Position numbers and translations under genes: made by a program. From the NCBI GenBank assembly GCA_903885375.1, contig CAISIK010000029.1, forward strand, positions 1 through 33,084: 33,084 nucleotides of DNA, given 5' to 3'. The notes under the pieces are model-generated. The model was not told the origin of the DNA. It did not search any database and saw only the letters and a list, made by a program, of their open reading frames with translations. Each line of letters begins with the position of its first letter. Within the stretch, counting starts at the first letter, position 1. Positions 16,943 to 25,798 of the stretch are shown here, in pieces. The DNA comes from an uncultured Pseudomonadota bacterium. Lineage in GTDB: Bacteria; Myxococcota_A; UBA796; SXON01.

Positions 16943-19060
16943 CTATCCGAGTCTTCCGGCAAGACCGGTATGGCGATCGTCAACCCCCGTGCGGGACACG
17001 GCCATCCGCAAGGCGCGCGGGCTCGCCACGATGACCGCGAAACGGCGGGCGCGGGTGAGCGCGGTGTACACGAGGTTGCGCCGGAGCATCACGAAGTGCG
17101 AGGTGTGGAGCGCCAGCACCACCGCCGGGTATTCGCTGCCCTGCGACTTGTGGATGGAGATGGCCCAGGCGAGCTCGAAGGTGTCGAGCGAATCGCCGGG
17201 GATTTCCACCTCGCGCCCCTCGAAGTCCACCGTCATGCTGTTGGGGGTGATCGCGGTGACCCGCCCCACATCGCCGTTGAACACATCGATGTCGTAGTCG
17301 TTGCGGGTCTGGATCACCCGATCGCCCGCGCGGAACCGCCGGTTGCCGCGCACCAGCTCGGGGCCCTCCGGGTTCAGCGCTGCGCCGAGGCGCTGGTTCA
17401 GGGCGACGGTGCCGAGCGGGCCGCCGTGCATGGGCGTGAGCACCTGCACATCGCGCCGTGCATCGAACCCGTTGGCAGGCAGCCGCTCCGTGACCACCGT
17501 GATGAGGAGCCGGGCGAGCTCCTCCGCATCCTCCCGGGCGAGCACGAAACAGTCGCGCGCGCCCTCCTCGCGCTCGGCGGAGATGGGCACCTCGCCCGCG
17601 AGCATGCGGTGGGCGTTGCGCACGATCGCGCTCTCCGCGGCCTGGCGGTACACATCGGTGAGGCGCGCCACGGGCACCTTGCCGGACAAGATGAGGTCGC
17701 GGAGGACCTGCCCCGCGCCCACGCTCGGGAGCTGCTCCACATCGCCCACGAGCACCAGCCGGGCCGCGGGCGGGAGCGCGTCGAGCAGCGCATCGAACAG
17801 GGAGAGGTCGACCATCGAGGTTTCATCCACCACGACGGCATCGAACTCCAGCGGGTGGGAGCCATCGCGGGTGAAGCCGCCCTCGGTGGGGCTCCACTCG
17901 AGGAGGCGGTGGAGGGTGCGGGCATCCGCCCCGCAGGCCTCGCTCAGCCGCCGCGCGGCCCGCCCGGTGGGGGAGGCGAACGCCCACTTCTCGCCCCGCC
18001 GCCGCGCCAGCTCGGCGAGCACGCGCACGATGGTGGTCTTGCCGGTGCCGGGGCCGCCGGTGATGACCACGAGGCCCGCCGAGAACACCGCCTCGATCGC
18101 TGCCCGCTGGCCCGGCGCGAGGTCGATCCCCACCGCGCTCGCCGCCGCATCGACCGCCACCGTTTGCGGCGCCTGCGCCCGCCGGGCCGCCACGCGCCGC
18201 GCCACGCGAGCTTCCAGCTCATCGGTGACCGTGCGGTACACCGCGCGTTCGCCCTCCTCCGACGCGGCGTGCCGCACCACGCGGCGCATCTGCGCGGCAT
18301 CCTCCACGCCGCGCTGGGCCGCCCCGCGCTCCACATCGAAGCTCACGAGCCGCTCCACGAGCGCCGCTTCGGGCAGGAAACAGCTCCCCTCCTCCTCCGC
18401 GGACTTCAGCGCGAAGTCGATGGCGGCCTGCACCCGCTCCGGCGCATCGCGGGCCACGCCGTTGGCGCGCGCGATGGCATCGGCGCTGCGAAAGCCGATG
18501 CCCTGCACCTCGACCAGCCGGTAGGGGTGGCGCGCCACCACATCGGCGGAGCCCACCCCGAAGGCGAAGAGCACCCGCCGGATGGCCGCGGGGCCGAGGC
18601 CATGCCCGCGGAGCGTGATCTCGAGCTCGCGCCCGATGCGCTCCGACACCCACGTGGACACGATCTTCTCGCGGGTCTTCGGGCCGATGCCCTCCACCTC
18701 GCCGAGCCGGTCGGGCGCATGTTCGAGCACCTGGAGCGTATCGACGCCGAAGTGATCCACGATGCGGCGGGCAAGCTCGGGCCCCACCCCATCCACCGCG
18801 CCCTGCAGGTAGCGCTCGATGCCCGAGAGCGTGCGCGGGTGCTCGATGAGCACCGACTCCACCTTGAAGCGCGGGCCGAAGCGGAGGTCGGTTTGCCAGC
18901 CGCCCGTGGCCAGGATGCGCTGCCCCACGGACACGTGCGCGATCGGACCCACCACGGTGACCTCCCCGGTGGTGGAGGCCACGCGGGCTACCGCGAACCC
19001 GCCATCCTCGGAGCGGAACAGGAAGCTGGTGAGCTCCCCCTCGACACGATCCTGATACAC
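16943..19060 (-). CDS. recD2: RecD2-type 5'-3' DNA helicase
   Basis: 705 residues, close to the usual 700-750 of the stand-alone RecD2 family, which works without RecBC in DNA repair. An N-terminal OB-like part (1-75) is followed by tandem helix-hairpin-helix segments (SGIERYLQGAVDGVGPELAR, VEGIGPKTREKI, VEVQGIGFRSADAIA). The superfamily 1B motor has Walker A GGPGTGKT (335-342), Ia ASPTGRAAR, Walker B VVDETSMVD (D412-E413) and motif III VGDVEQLPSVGAG (438-450). Near the end come SIHKSQGSEY and VYTALTRAR (motifs V-VI). GTG at 19060 gives the typical N-terminus, although no strong Shine-Dalgarno is visible. It starts 9 nt after the MFS transporter gene and ends 22 nt before the phosphoesterase-like gene. 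Confidence 0.95.
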   Translation of the reverse strand: MYQDRVEGELTSFLFRSEDGGFAVARVASTTGEVTVVGPIAHVSVGQRILATGGWQTDLRFGPRFKVESVLIEHPRTLSGIERYLQGAVDGVGPELARRIVDHFGVDTLQVLEHAPDRLGEVEGIGPKTREKIVSTWVSERIGRELEITLRGHGLGPAAIRRVLFAFGVGSADVVARHPYRLVEVQGIGFRSADAIARANGVARDAPERVQAAIDFALKSAEEEGSCFLPEAALVERLVSFDVERGAAQRGVEDAAQMRRVVRHAASEEGERAVYRTVTDELEARVARRVAARRAQAPQTVAVDAAASAVGIDLAPGQRAAIEAVFSAGLVVITGGPGTGKTTIVRVLAELARRRGEKWAFASPTGRAARRLSEACGADARTLHRLLEWSPTEGGFTRDGSHPLEFDAVVVDETSMVDLSLFDALLDALPPAARLVLVGDVEQLPSVGAGQVLRDLILSGKVPVARLTDVYRQAAESAIVRNAHRMLAGEVPISAEREEGARDCFVLAREDAEELARLLITVVTERLPANGFDARRDVQVLTPMHGGPLGTVALNQRLGAALNPEGPELVRGNRRFRAGDRVIQTRNDYDIDVFNGDVGRVTAITPNSMTVDFEGREVEIPGDSLDTFELAWAISIHKSQGSEYPAVVLALHTSHFVMLRRNLVYTALTRARRFAVIVASPRALRMAVSRTGVDDRHTGLAGRLG

Positions 19061-19069
19061 CTGTTCAGG

Positions 19070-20245
19070 TTAACGCGATCTGCGCAGGGCGACCGAGAGG
19101 AGCCACGGAACGCCCACCGCGCAGCCCAGCGCCATCGCCGCGAGCGTGGGCATCCCCACCAGCTTGCCATCGGCCGCCGTGCTCAGCACCGCCGTGCCGA
19201 GGAACGCCGCGAACGCCGCCGAGATGTGCTGCACCGAGGAGTTCATCGACTGGAACGCGGCCCGCACCGGCGCCGGGGCCACCTGCGAGAGCACGCTCTG
19301 GTGCGCCACGTTGCGGGCGCTCATGGCGAGCATCATGCCCGGAAAGAGCAGCCACACCGGCACCGGCGGCGGCGAGAAGCCGAACCACAGGGCGCCGACC
19401 GCCGCGAACGCGAGCGTGCCGGCCACGTTGAGCGGCACCGGCCCCGTGCGGTCGGCGAAGCGCCCGAACAGCTGGAGCGCCACGAGCGTGGAGGCCCCGC
19501 CGAGCACGTAGAGCACGGGGAGATCGGCCCGCGGCCACCCGAGGTTGAACTGCAGGAAGGCGCTCAGGTTCGGGATCATCATGAACCCCGAAAGGGTGAC
19601 AAGCGCGGTGGCCGAGAGGCCCGCCCACGCCGCCGGGAGGCGCAGGAGCGCCAGCATGCCGGGGCGCTCGGTTGCCCCCACGAGGTGCCCGCGCAGGGCC
19701 GGGAGCAGCGCCACGCTCAGCGCGGTGATCGCGGCCCCGCCGACCGAGAGCACGAAGAAGGGAGCGCGCCAGCCCGCCCAGCCGGCCAGCGCGAGGCCCG
19801 CCGGCACGCCGGCCACGCTCGCCACGCTGAACGCCGTCATCACCGCCGCCATGGCGCGCCCGCGCCGCTCGGTGGGGATGACGTCGGCCACGATGGCCAG
19901 CGCCACGCTGGTGGCCGGCCCGCCGAACGCGCCGGCCACCAGTCGCGCCGCCACGAGGGAGGGCAGCCCCTGGGCAAAGCCGCCCAGCCCGGTGCCCACG
20001 GCGAGGCCGGCCATGCAGATCGCGAGCGCCACCCGCCTGTCCACCCGGTCCAGGAGCGGGCTCGCCACCACCCCCGCCAGCCCGGCGGCGAGGGTGTATG
20101 CCCCACCCACGATCCCGATCTTGTCGACGTGAACGCCGAGGGCCTTCGCGAAATCCGGCCCCAGCGGCATCACCATCATGAAGTCCACGATGTTCACGAA
20201 CTGGACCGCCCCGACCAGCCCCACGATCGCTCGCTCCGAACGCAT
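19070..20245 (-). CDS. Major facilitator superfamily transporter
   Basis: 391 residues, about 12 hydrophobic helices, typical MFS drug/sugar-porter size. The cytoplasmic loop between helices 2 and 3 carries LLDRVDRRVAL, the motif A equivalent (DRxxRR). The central loop has PTERRGRAMA (about 123-132), also typical of the DHA1 drug:H+ antiporter branch. A second motif-A-like FGRFADRTG is seen in the C-terminal half. The substrate cannot be told. ATG at 20245 is the first in-frame start. The gene is divergent from the DUF2079 gene across 76 nt. It is the first gene of a six-gene minus-strand run, but its neighbours (recD2, oxygenase, surface proteins) do not point to a common substrate. Confidence 0.9.
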   Translation of the reverse strand: MRSERAIVGLVGAVQFVNIVDFMMVMPLGPDFAKALGVHVDKIGIVGGAYTLAAGLAGVVASPLLDRVDRRVALAICMAGLAVGTGLGGFAQGLPSLVAARLVAGAFGGPATSVALAIVADVIPTERRGRAMAAVMTAFSVASVAGVPAGLALAGWAGWRAPFFVLSVGGAAITALSVALLPALRGHLVGATERPGMLALLRLPAAWAGLSATALVTLSGFMMIPNLSAFLQFNLGWPRADLPVLYVLGGASTLVALQLFGRFADRTGPVPLNVAGTLAFAAVGALWFGFSPPPVPVWLLFPGMMLAMSARNVAHQSVLSQVAPAPVRAAFQSMNSSVQHISAAFAAFLGTAVLSTAADGKLVGMPTLAAMALGCAVGVPWLLSVALRRSR

Positions 20246-20321
20246 GCCCGCGGGCTATTCCGGATCGGGGGATGGGGCTCGCCGCCCCCGCGCCCGCGGG
20301 CTTTCGTGATACCGACGCGTC

Positions 20322-21803
20322 GTGCTCGCGCGCCTCCTCCCGTGGCTGATGCCGCTCGCCGGGGCGTGGATCTACTTCTGCACCCTGCAGACCGCGGCCG
20401 TCGGGCGGATCCGCTCCCTCGCCGTCGTGGAAAGTTACGGCTTCGCCGCCTACGAGCAGGTGATCCGGAACTACGCCCTCCACGGCGACTGGGCCCAGTC
20501 CATCCACCGCGGGTACATCGCCCACTGGATGTGGTCGGGGCACCGTTCCTTGTGGTTGTACGCCGCGGCGGGCGCCTACCGCCTCGCCCCGGGCCCGGAA
20601 ACCCTCGTGTCCCTGCAGACGGGCCTCGTGGCGCTCGGTTGCATCCCCGCGTTCGGGCTCGGCCGGCGCACGATCGGCGGGGTGGGCGGCGGGGTGGCGG
20701 GCCTCGCGATGTACGCGCTTTTCGGGCCGCTGTGGGCGATCGCCCTTCAGGACTACCAGGACCTCGTGCTCGGCGTGCCCTTCGCGGTGGCGGCGGTGTG
20801 GGCGCTCCGCGAGCGCTCGCTCCTCGGCTTCGCGATCGCCGGCGTCCTGTGCGGCGCCGCGCGCGAGGAGTGGGTGGTGACCCTCCCGGTCATCGCGCTC
20901 GCGGCCGGCGGCGGGTGGCGGCACCGCCTGGCGGCGATGGGCAGCGCGCTCCTCACCACGGGCCTCCTCGTGGCCGTGCTGTGGTGGCTCGGGCGCGATG
21001 CGGTCGGCTACGAAACCCCGATGCAGACGCAGGCCGGCGCCGTGGGGCTCGGCCTCCCGCCCATCCAGCGCACCTGGGTGGACTACGAACGGTTCTACTC
21101 GCACTTCCTCTTCCCCCTGAACTTCACGGCCTTCCTCTCGCCGCTGGTGCTCGCGCCCGGCGCCGGCGCCTTCCTGATGCACCTCACCACCCCCGAGGGC
21201 TCGGGCATCGATGCCCAGTGGCGCGGCCACATCCACCACATGGCGCCCGTGGCGGCGTTCGTGCTGGCCGCGGCGATCGATGGCCTCGGCGTGCTCTCCA
21301 GCTTCACCTTCCCGGCGCCCGGCCGGGCCCGGTGGTGGGCGCTGGTGGGCTTCCGCTCCCCCGCGCCGGCGCTCGCCCGGCGCGTGGGCGCCCTCGCGAT
21401 CGTGCTCGCCTGCGCGTGGTTCGCCCGCGCCTGGGTGGCGCCGCTCGGCCTGCACCTGCGCCTCTGGCCCGGCGCGAGCGAGGTGGCCCCGCGGCAGGAG
21501 TGGGCGCTCGTGGCCGCCCTCCCCGCCGAGGCCCGGATCGCCACCGACCCCCGCGGCGCCCTGCTCGTGGTGCGCTTCCGCGCGAGCTGGACCTACGGCG
21601 AGAGCCTCGAGGAGAAGACCCGCACCGGGCTCGGCGTGCTCGACTACGTGCTCGTGCGGCGCACCGACTCGAGCGTGCTGGCGGAGGTCACGGCGCTCGG
21701 CGGCCAGCCGGCCGGCGAAACCACGGAGTACGTGCTGCTGGAGCTGCCGGGAGCGGCGCGGCTGAAGGCGGCCACCGCTCCGGCGGCAACCCCCTCCCCC
21801 TGA
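20322..21803 (+). CDS. DUF2079 polytopic membrane protein
   Basis: 493 residues with about 8-10 hydrophobic helices. The N-terminal part fits the DUF2079 pattern: a first helix WLMPLAGAWIYF, an extracytoplasmic loop with Tyr/Asp/His (FAAYEQVIRNYALHGDWAQS, IAHWMWSGHRSLWL), then LVSLQTGLVALGCIPAFGLGRR. The loop GDWAQS and a conserved His before a Pro-containing helix recall GT-C type glycosyltransferases, to which this family has been related. Activity is unproven. The last 130 residues are a soluble domain (ATDPRGALLVV, VLDYVLVRR). GTG at 20322 is used and no Shine-Dalgarno is evident. It converges with the RNase E/G gene across a hairpin at 21824-21853. Confidence 0.78.
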   Translation: MLARLLPWLMPLAGAWIYFCTLQTAAVGRIRSLAVVESYGFAAYEQVIRNYALHGDWAQSIHRGYIAHWMWSGHRSLWLYAAAGAYRLAPGPETLVSLQTGLVALGCIPAFGLGRRTIGGVGGGVAGLAMYALFGPLWAIALQDYQDLVLGVPFAVAAVWALRERSLLGFAIAGVLCGAAREEWVVTLPVIALAAGGGWRHRLAAMGSALLTTGLLVAVLWWLGRDAVGYETPMQTQAGAVGLGLPPIQRTWVDYERFYSHFLFPLNFTAFLSPLVLAPGAGAFLMHLTTPEGSGIDAQWRGHIHHMAPVAAFVLAAAIDGLGVLSSFTFPAPGRARWWALVGFRSPAPALARRVGALAIVLACAWFARAWVAPLGLHLRLWPGASEVAPRQEWALVAALPAEARIATDPRGALLVVRFRASWTYGESLEEKTRTGLGVLDYVLVRRTDSSVLAEVTALGGQPAGETTEYVLLELPGAARLKAATAPAATPSP

Positions 21804-21823
21804 CGCGCCCGGCGCGCAGCGAA

Positions 21824-21853
21824 GCCCGCCCCACCCGCCGACGGGTGGGCGGC
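21824..21853. terminator. Bidirectional terminator-like hairpin between convergent genes
   Basis: Left arm GCCCGCCCCACCCG and right arm CGGGTGGGCGGC pair with small bulges around a CCGA loop. They lie in the 58 nt between the stops of the DUF2079 gene (plus) and the RNase E/G gene (minus). There is no T-tract. The position between convergent stops is the main support. Confidence 0.5.
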
Positions 21854-21861
21854 ATGGGTGA

Positions 21862-23406
21862 CTACTTGCTGTAGACCTCGTACTTTTCGAGGTGCAGGTG
21901 CAGGAGCGGACGCACCACCACCCGCTTGCCGAGCCGCGCCTCAACGGCTTCGAGCACGGCGTACTCCTCACCGAAGAGCAGGTCGGCCACGCCGGGGTGC
22001 ACGTTCACGTAGAGCGTTTCCTTGGCCACGGCCCGCGCGGCTTCGCGCTGGAGCTCGCGGAAGACGTCGTAGCAGACGGTCTGGCGGGAGCGCACGCTGC
22101 CGCGGCCCTCGCACACCGGGCAGGTCTCGCTGAGGTACCGCACGACGTCTTCCTGCACGCGCTTGCGGGTCATCTGCACGAGGCCGAGATCGCTGATCTT
22201 CAGCACGTTGGTGCGCGCCCTGTCCTTCTTCAGCTCCTCCTCGAGCGCCCGGTACACCTTCTCGCGGTTCGTCTCCCGATCCATGTCGATGAAGTCGATG
22301 ATGATGATGCCGCCGATGTTGCGGAGGCGGAGCTGGAACACCACCTCCTTCACGGCCTCGAGGTTCACCCGGACGGTGGTGTCCTCCAGCGAGGTGCCCT
22401 GGCCCACGAACTTGCCCGAGTTCACGTCGATGCTGACGAGGGCTTCGGTCTGGTCGATCACGAGGTAGCCGCCGGACTTCAGCCACACGCGGCGGCCGAG
22501 CGAACGGTTGATCTCGGTCTCCACACCGAAGGTGTCGAAGATGGGCTCGGCGCCCCGGTAGAGGTGCACCTTCTCCTTCAGCGTGGGGGAGAACTCCTCC
22601 ATGAAGGCGCAGACCTCTTCGTAGAGCTTCTGCGTGTCGACCACCATGCGCTCCACATCGTCGTGGAACGAATCGCGCACCATGCGGAGCACGAGGCCGT
22701 GATCGATGTGCAGGGGCGCGGGCGCCTTGCGGCCCTCGGCGGCACCGCGGATCTTCTCCCAGATGCCCACGAGGTAGTTCATGTCCTGCTTCAGCGTGAC
22801 GTTCGTCTGCGTGGCGCAGACGGTCCGCACGATGAAGCCACCGCCCTTGGGACGGTTCTTGTCGACGAACTCGCGGAGGCGACGACGTTCGCGGTCCTTG
22901 GCGATGCGGCGGCTGATGCCGACGTGATCGACCGTGGGCATGAACACGAGGTAGCGGCCGGGGAGCGTGACGTGGGTCGTGACCCGCGCGCCCTTGGTGC
23001 CGATCGGGTCCTTCGCCACCTGGACCACGATCTCCTGGCCTTCCTTCAGGAGGTCCTGGATGGCGGGCTGGCCGGGCCGCGGGGTTTCGCGTGGGGGGCC
23101 CTCCTCCATGACGGTGGCGTCTTCATCCACGCCGGGATCTTCTTCATCCTCGTGGCCGGCGTGCTTCTGGTCGAACATCTGGGGCCAGATGTCGCCCACG
23201 TAGAGGAACGCGGCACGATCGAGGCCGATATCGACGAACGCGGCCTGCATGCCGGGGAGCACCCGGACCACGCGACCGAGGTAGACGTTGCCGACGTAGC
23301 CGCGGTCTACACCACGATCGACATGCAGCTCGACGAGGCCGCCGTTTTCCATGAGGGCCACGCGCGATTCGCGGCCCGTCGTGTTGACGAGGATTTCAGT
23401 AGGCAA
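21862..23406 (-). CDS. rng: Ribonuclease E/G family endoribonuclease
   Basis: 514 residues, RNase G-sized, without the long C-terminal scaffold of RNase E. It cleaves single-stranded AU-rich RNA and takes part in rRNA maturation and mRNA decay. The start PTEILVNTTGRESRVALME is the family N-terminus. An S1 domain spans about 35-165 (GYVGNVYLGRVVRVLPGMQA, LPGRYLVFMP). It contains an insertion of about 30 very acidic residues (84-112: HEDEEDPGVDEDATVMEEGP). The catalytic Mg ligands are D327 (SIDVNSGKF) and D371 (IIIDFIDMD). The Zn-link CPVC is at 429-432. The start is TTG at 23406: GAGG stands 6 nt upstream and the protein aligns from there. The frame is open further upstream, but those residues are not family-like. 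A 259-nt gap upstream could hold a long regulated 5' leader. Confidence 0.94.
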   Translation of the reverse strand: MPTEILVNTTGRESRVALMENGGLVELHVDRGVDRGYVGNVYLGRVVRVLPGMQAAFVDIGLDRAAFLYVGDIWPQMFDQKHAGHEDEEDPGVDEDATVMEEGPPRETPRPGQPAIQDLLKEGQEIVVQVAKDPIGTKGARVTTHVTLPGRYLVFMPTVDHVGISRRIAKDRERRRLREFVDKNRPKGGGFIVRTVCATQTNVTLKQDMNYLVGIWEKIRGAAEGRKAPAPLHIDHGLVLRMVRDSFHDDVERMVVDTQKLYEEVCAFMEEFSPTLKEKVHLYRGAEPIFDTFGVETEINRSLGRRVWLKSGGYLVIDQTEALVSIDVNSGKFVGQGTSLEDTTVRVNLEAVKEVVFQLRLRNIGGIIIIDFIDMDRETNREKVYRALEEELKKDRARTNVLKISDLGLVQMTRKRVQEDVVRYLSETCPVCEGRGSVRSRQTVCYDVFRELQREAARAVAKETLYVNVHPGVADLLFGEEYAVLEAVEARLGKRVVVRPLLHLHLEKYEVYSK

Positions 23407-23665
23407 AGGACACCTCTGGCGGGTGCCCGGCGAGCATGCGAAGCCACTCCGCCGGCCGCATCGTGCGACCGGTCCGGGAGGTTCAAGATGGAGGACGAGT
23501 TCGTGGCCATCTGGCTCCGCGCCCGGCAATCCGGCGCGTGGCGCTCAGGATGGCTCGGGCTCGGCGGGACCCGGTTGAACGGGTTTGGGTTGGAAAGGAG
23601 TTGGCAGACGGATATCGGCCTGTCGAATCCATATCCCCGACCACGCCCGTACGCCACGCCACCGT
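23407..23665. other. Intergenic region upstream of RNase E/G, possible long leader
   Basis: 259 nt between the RNase E/G start and the stop of the kinase gene upstream on the same strand. It is less GC-rich around 23580-23640 than its surroundings. It holds the GAGG Shine-Dalgarno for RNase E/G. No clear promoter or hairpin could be assigned. A 78-codon plus-strand frame (23488-23724) with a GGGAGG ahead of it is considered unlikely to be a gene. Confidence 0.4.
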
Positions 23666-24706
23666 TCACGCGACGTGAAGGATTCGCTGCAGAACGGCCA
23701 CAACCAAGGCTCCAACCAGCATGATCGCCATGGCCACCACGACGGGGTTCCGGCGGGTGGGCGCCGGGAGCGGGGCGAAGGTCTCCGCGGCGGGGCGCGA
23801 GGGCGGCAGGGAACGGGGGGCGGCGGCGCCCGGCTTCGACGTGCTGCCCGAGCCGCCCGAGGCCCAGCGCACCTCGCGGCGCAGGACCGCCCGGAGCGTG
23901 GCCACATCGGGGATGCGCCGCGCCGGGTCGACCTGGAGGCAGCCCTCCACCGCCACGGCCCACCGGGGCTCCAGGTCGGGCGCGACGGCATCGAGCGGCC
24001 GGTACCGGGCGTGCGACACATCGTCGAGGAGCGCCTCGAGCGTGTCGGCCTCGAAGGGCGCGCGCCCCGACACCAGCTCGTAGATCAGGGCGCCGAGCGA
24101 CCACACGTCGGCCCGCGCATCCACGCTCCCGGCATCGCGGGCCTGCTCGGGGGCCATGTACGCCGCGCTCCCGAGGATGACCCCCATCCGCGTCATGCGG
24201 GCCTCGGGCGGCTCGAACTCCGGCCGCGCCAGGCCGAAGTCGGCGAGCCGCGGCACGAGCCCCGCCTCCGACTCGCTGAGCAGCACGTTGGCGGGCTTGA
24301 TGTCGCGGTGGATGAACCCGGCGGCGTGGGCGGCCGCCACGCCATCGAGGAGGCCGTGAAGGAGGCGCTCCAGCACCTCCCCGCTGGGCGGCCCGCTGGC
24401 GAGCAGCCGGTCGAGCGTGAGGCCGCCAGGAACCAGCTCCAGCAGGATGCCCGGGCTGCCATCCACCTCCACCTCGCCGAGCGCGGTGAGCACGTTGGGG
24501 TGCACGAGCTGGGCCTGGATGCGCGCCTCGCGGGCGGCACGGGCGAGGAGCTCGGGGTCCCGGCTGCGCGACACCTTCAGCGCCGCATCGCGCCCATCCC
24601 CCCGGTGCTGCACCCGCCACACCCGCGCCATCCCCCCGTCGGCGAGGAAGGCCGTGACCTCCCAATCCCCGAACCGCCGACCCACCAGCCACTGCTCGCC
24701 CGCCAT
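23666..24706 (-). CDS. Ser/Thr protein kinase with C-terminal membrane anchor
   Basis: 346 residues. The kinase domain covers residues 12-275: glycine-rich loop FLADGGMARVWR, K44 in ALKVS, alpha-C Glu (about E60), HRDIKPANVLL (HRD 133-135), LADFGLA (DFG 156-158) and YMAPEQ (APE 185-187), so it should be active. An Ala/Pro/Ser-rich linker (280-315) ends in one transmembrane helix (about 320-340) with only about six residues beyond. The kinase is therefore tail-anchored and has no extracytoplasmic sensor. ATG at 24706 has AGGGG 6 nt upstream, but that Shine-Dalgarno is inside a perfect hairpin. The gene is divergent from an FHA regulator gene and may phosphorylate it, which is inference from proximity and from the phosphothreonine-binding nature of FHA domains. 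Confidence 0.93.
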   Translation of the reverse strand: MAGEQWLVGRRFGDWEVTAFLADGGMARVWRVQHRGDGRDAALKVSRSRDPELLARAAREARIQAQLVHPNVLTALGEVEVDGSPGILLELVPGGLTLDRLLASGPPSGEVLERLLHGLLDGVAAAHAAGFIHRDIKPANVLLSESEAGLVPRLADFGLARPEFEPPEARMTRMGVILGSAAYMAPEQARDAGSVDARADVWSLGALIYELVSGRAPFEADTLEALLDDVSHARYRPLDAVAPDLEPRWAVAVEGCLQVDPARRIPDVATLRAVLRREVRWASGGSGSTSKPGAAAPRSLPPSRPAAETFAPLPAPTRRNPVVVAMAIMLVGALVVAVLQRILHVA

Positions 24707-24711
24707 GGCCT

Positions 24712-24734
24712 ACCCCTGCTCGGCGGGCAGGGGT
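24712..24734 (-). promoter_or_regulatory. Hairpin that buries the Shine-Dalgarno of the kinase gene at 24706
   Basis: Read on the minus strand, ACCCCTGC, a 7-nt loop CCGCCGA and GCAGGGGT form a perfect 8-bp stem. AGGCC and the ATG follow directly. The only Shine-Dalgarno (AGGGG, 6 nt before ATG) is in the 3' arm and would be masked when the stem forms. This suggests translational control, for example by a protein, by temperature or by transcript end position. The structure is seen in the sequence and the control is inferred. Confidence 0.55.
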
Positions 24735-24901
24735 CGGGAGGAGCGGCGACGCAGGTTCACGGGCACCGGGGGGCCCCGGGATCGTAGCCCGGCGGGGGTG
24801 GATTGGGCGATGCCCGATTCCCCGGCCGCGTTGGGGCGAGAGCGGCAGGGGGGCATCGCGGCGCCACCGCGGTCGCTCCCCGCCCGGGTTACGACGCCCC
24901 C

Positions 24902-25798
24902 GTGCGCGCCTTCGTCCGCTTCCGCCTGCCCGGCGGAGCCATCGCCGAGCTCGGCCACGGCGACCTCATCGGGCGGTTGTGGTCGGCCGCGCTCTCCATC
25001 CCCGACGCGCGCATCTCGGAGGCGCACGCGATGGTGAGCCTCCGGGGGCAGGACCTCACGCTCCTCGCGCTGCGCGGGCGCTTCGCGTTGGCCGGCAAGA
25101 GTCGCAGCTCGCTGGTGCTGGAGGTCGGTCAGGCCATCGCGCTGGCCGAGGGGCTGGAGCTCCACGTCGAGGAGGTGTCGTTGCCGGCGGCGGTGTTCGC
25201 CATCGAGGGGGATGGCCTGCCCCGCGTGGCCGTGTCGGGCGTATGCAGCCTCCTCGCCCGCCCGCGGCCGGAGCTGGTTCCGCGCCTCGTGCCCGACGCC
25301 CCCGCGCACCTCTGGGGCGATGGGGAGGGCTGGTGCCTCTCGATGAACGGCGTCAGTCGGCCGATCAAGCCCGGCGACAGCTGGGAGCTGGGCGGTCGGC
25401 GGTTCCAGGCCGTGGCCCTCTCGTTGGACTCGGCCGGGCGCACCGCCACGCGGCTCGACGGCGGGGTGGCCCGTGGCCTGCGTGTCGTGGCCAACTTCGA
25501 CACCGTGCACCTCTACCCGGAGGGCGCCGAAGCCCTCGCGCTCAGCGGCCTCGCCGCGCGCCTCGTAAGCGAAATCGTGGCGTTTGCGGGCCCCGTGCCG
25601 TGGGAGGTCCTCGCGCGGGAGCTCTGGCCCGATGAGGACGACGTCCACCTGTTGCGTCACAAGCTCGATGTCACCCTGTCCCGCCTCCGCTCCCGGCTCC
25701 GCGAGGGCGGGATTCGCGCCGACCTCGTGCGGTCCGACGGGTTCGGCAACGTGGAGCTGTTCCTGCACGAGGCCGATCACGTGCAGGACCGGACGTGA
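24902..25798 (+). CDS. FHA-domain transcription regulator with C-terminal winged helix
   Basis: 298 residues, soluble. The N-terminal FHA domain (about 1-92) shows LIGR (22-25) and ISEAHA (38-43) with the conserved Ser and His, the phosphothreonine-binding core. A second beta-rich region (about 108-178: GWCLSMNGVSRPIKPGDSWEL) looks like a degenerate second FHA. The C-terminus (about 208-292) matches the OmpR-type winged helix: ALSGLAARLVSEIVAF, VPWEVLARELWPDED, LDVTLSRLRSRLREGG and SDGFGNVEL as the wing. The order is the reverse of EmbR, where the winged helix comes first. GTG at 24902 begins the FHA strand. Upstream frame extensions are Gly/Ala/Arg-rich and unlike protein. The stop overlaps the next kinase gene as GTGA, so the kinase is the likely partner that phosphorylates or docks to it. 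Confidence 0.85.
   Translation: MRAFVRFRLPGGAIAELGHGDLIGRLWSAALSIPDARISEAHAMVSLRGQDLTLLALRGRFALAGKSRSSLVLEVGQAIALAEGLELHVEEVSLPAAVFAIEGDGLPRVAVSGVCSLLARPRPELVPRLVPDAPAHLWGDGEGWCLSMNGVSRPIKPGDSWELGGRRFQAVALSLDSAGRTATRLDGGVARGLRVVANFDTVHLYPEGAEALALSGLAARLVSEIVAFAGPVPWEVLARELWPDEDDVHLLRHKLDVTLSRLRSRLREGGIRADLVRSDGFGNVELFLHEADHVQDRT

Noticed and set aside
16859..21874. Plus-strand frame of 1671 codons across recD2 and MFS genes
   Set aside because: The composition is His/Arg/Gly/Ala-rich with no domain, and it lies antisense to well-identified genes.
23488..23724. 78-codon plus frame preceded by GGGAGG near the RNase E/G leader
   Set aside because: The end overlaps the kinase gene, there is no family resemblance, and composition drifts to Pro/Arg. 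The Shine-Dalgarno match alone is not enough.
24766..24779. GC palindrome CCGGGGGGCCCCGG in the divergent region
   Set aside because: In such GC-rich sequence short G/C palindromes are expected by chance, and it is not positioned at a start or stop.
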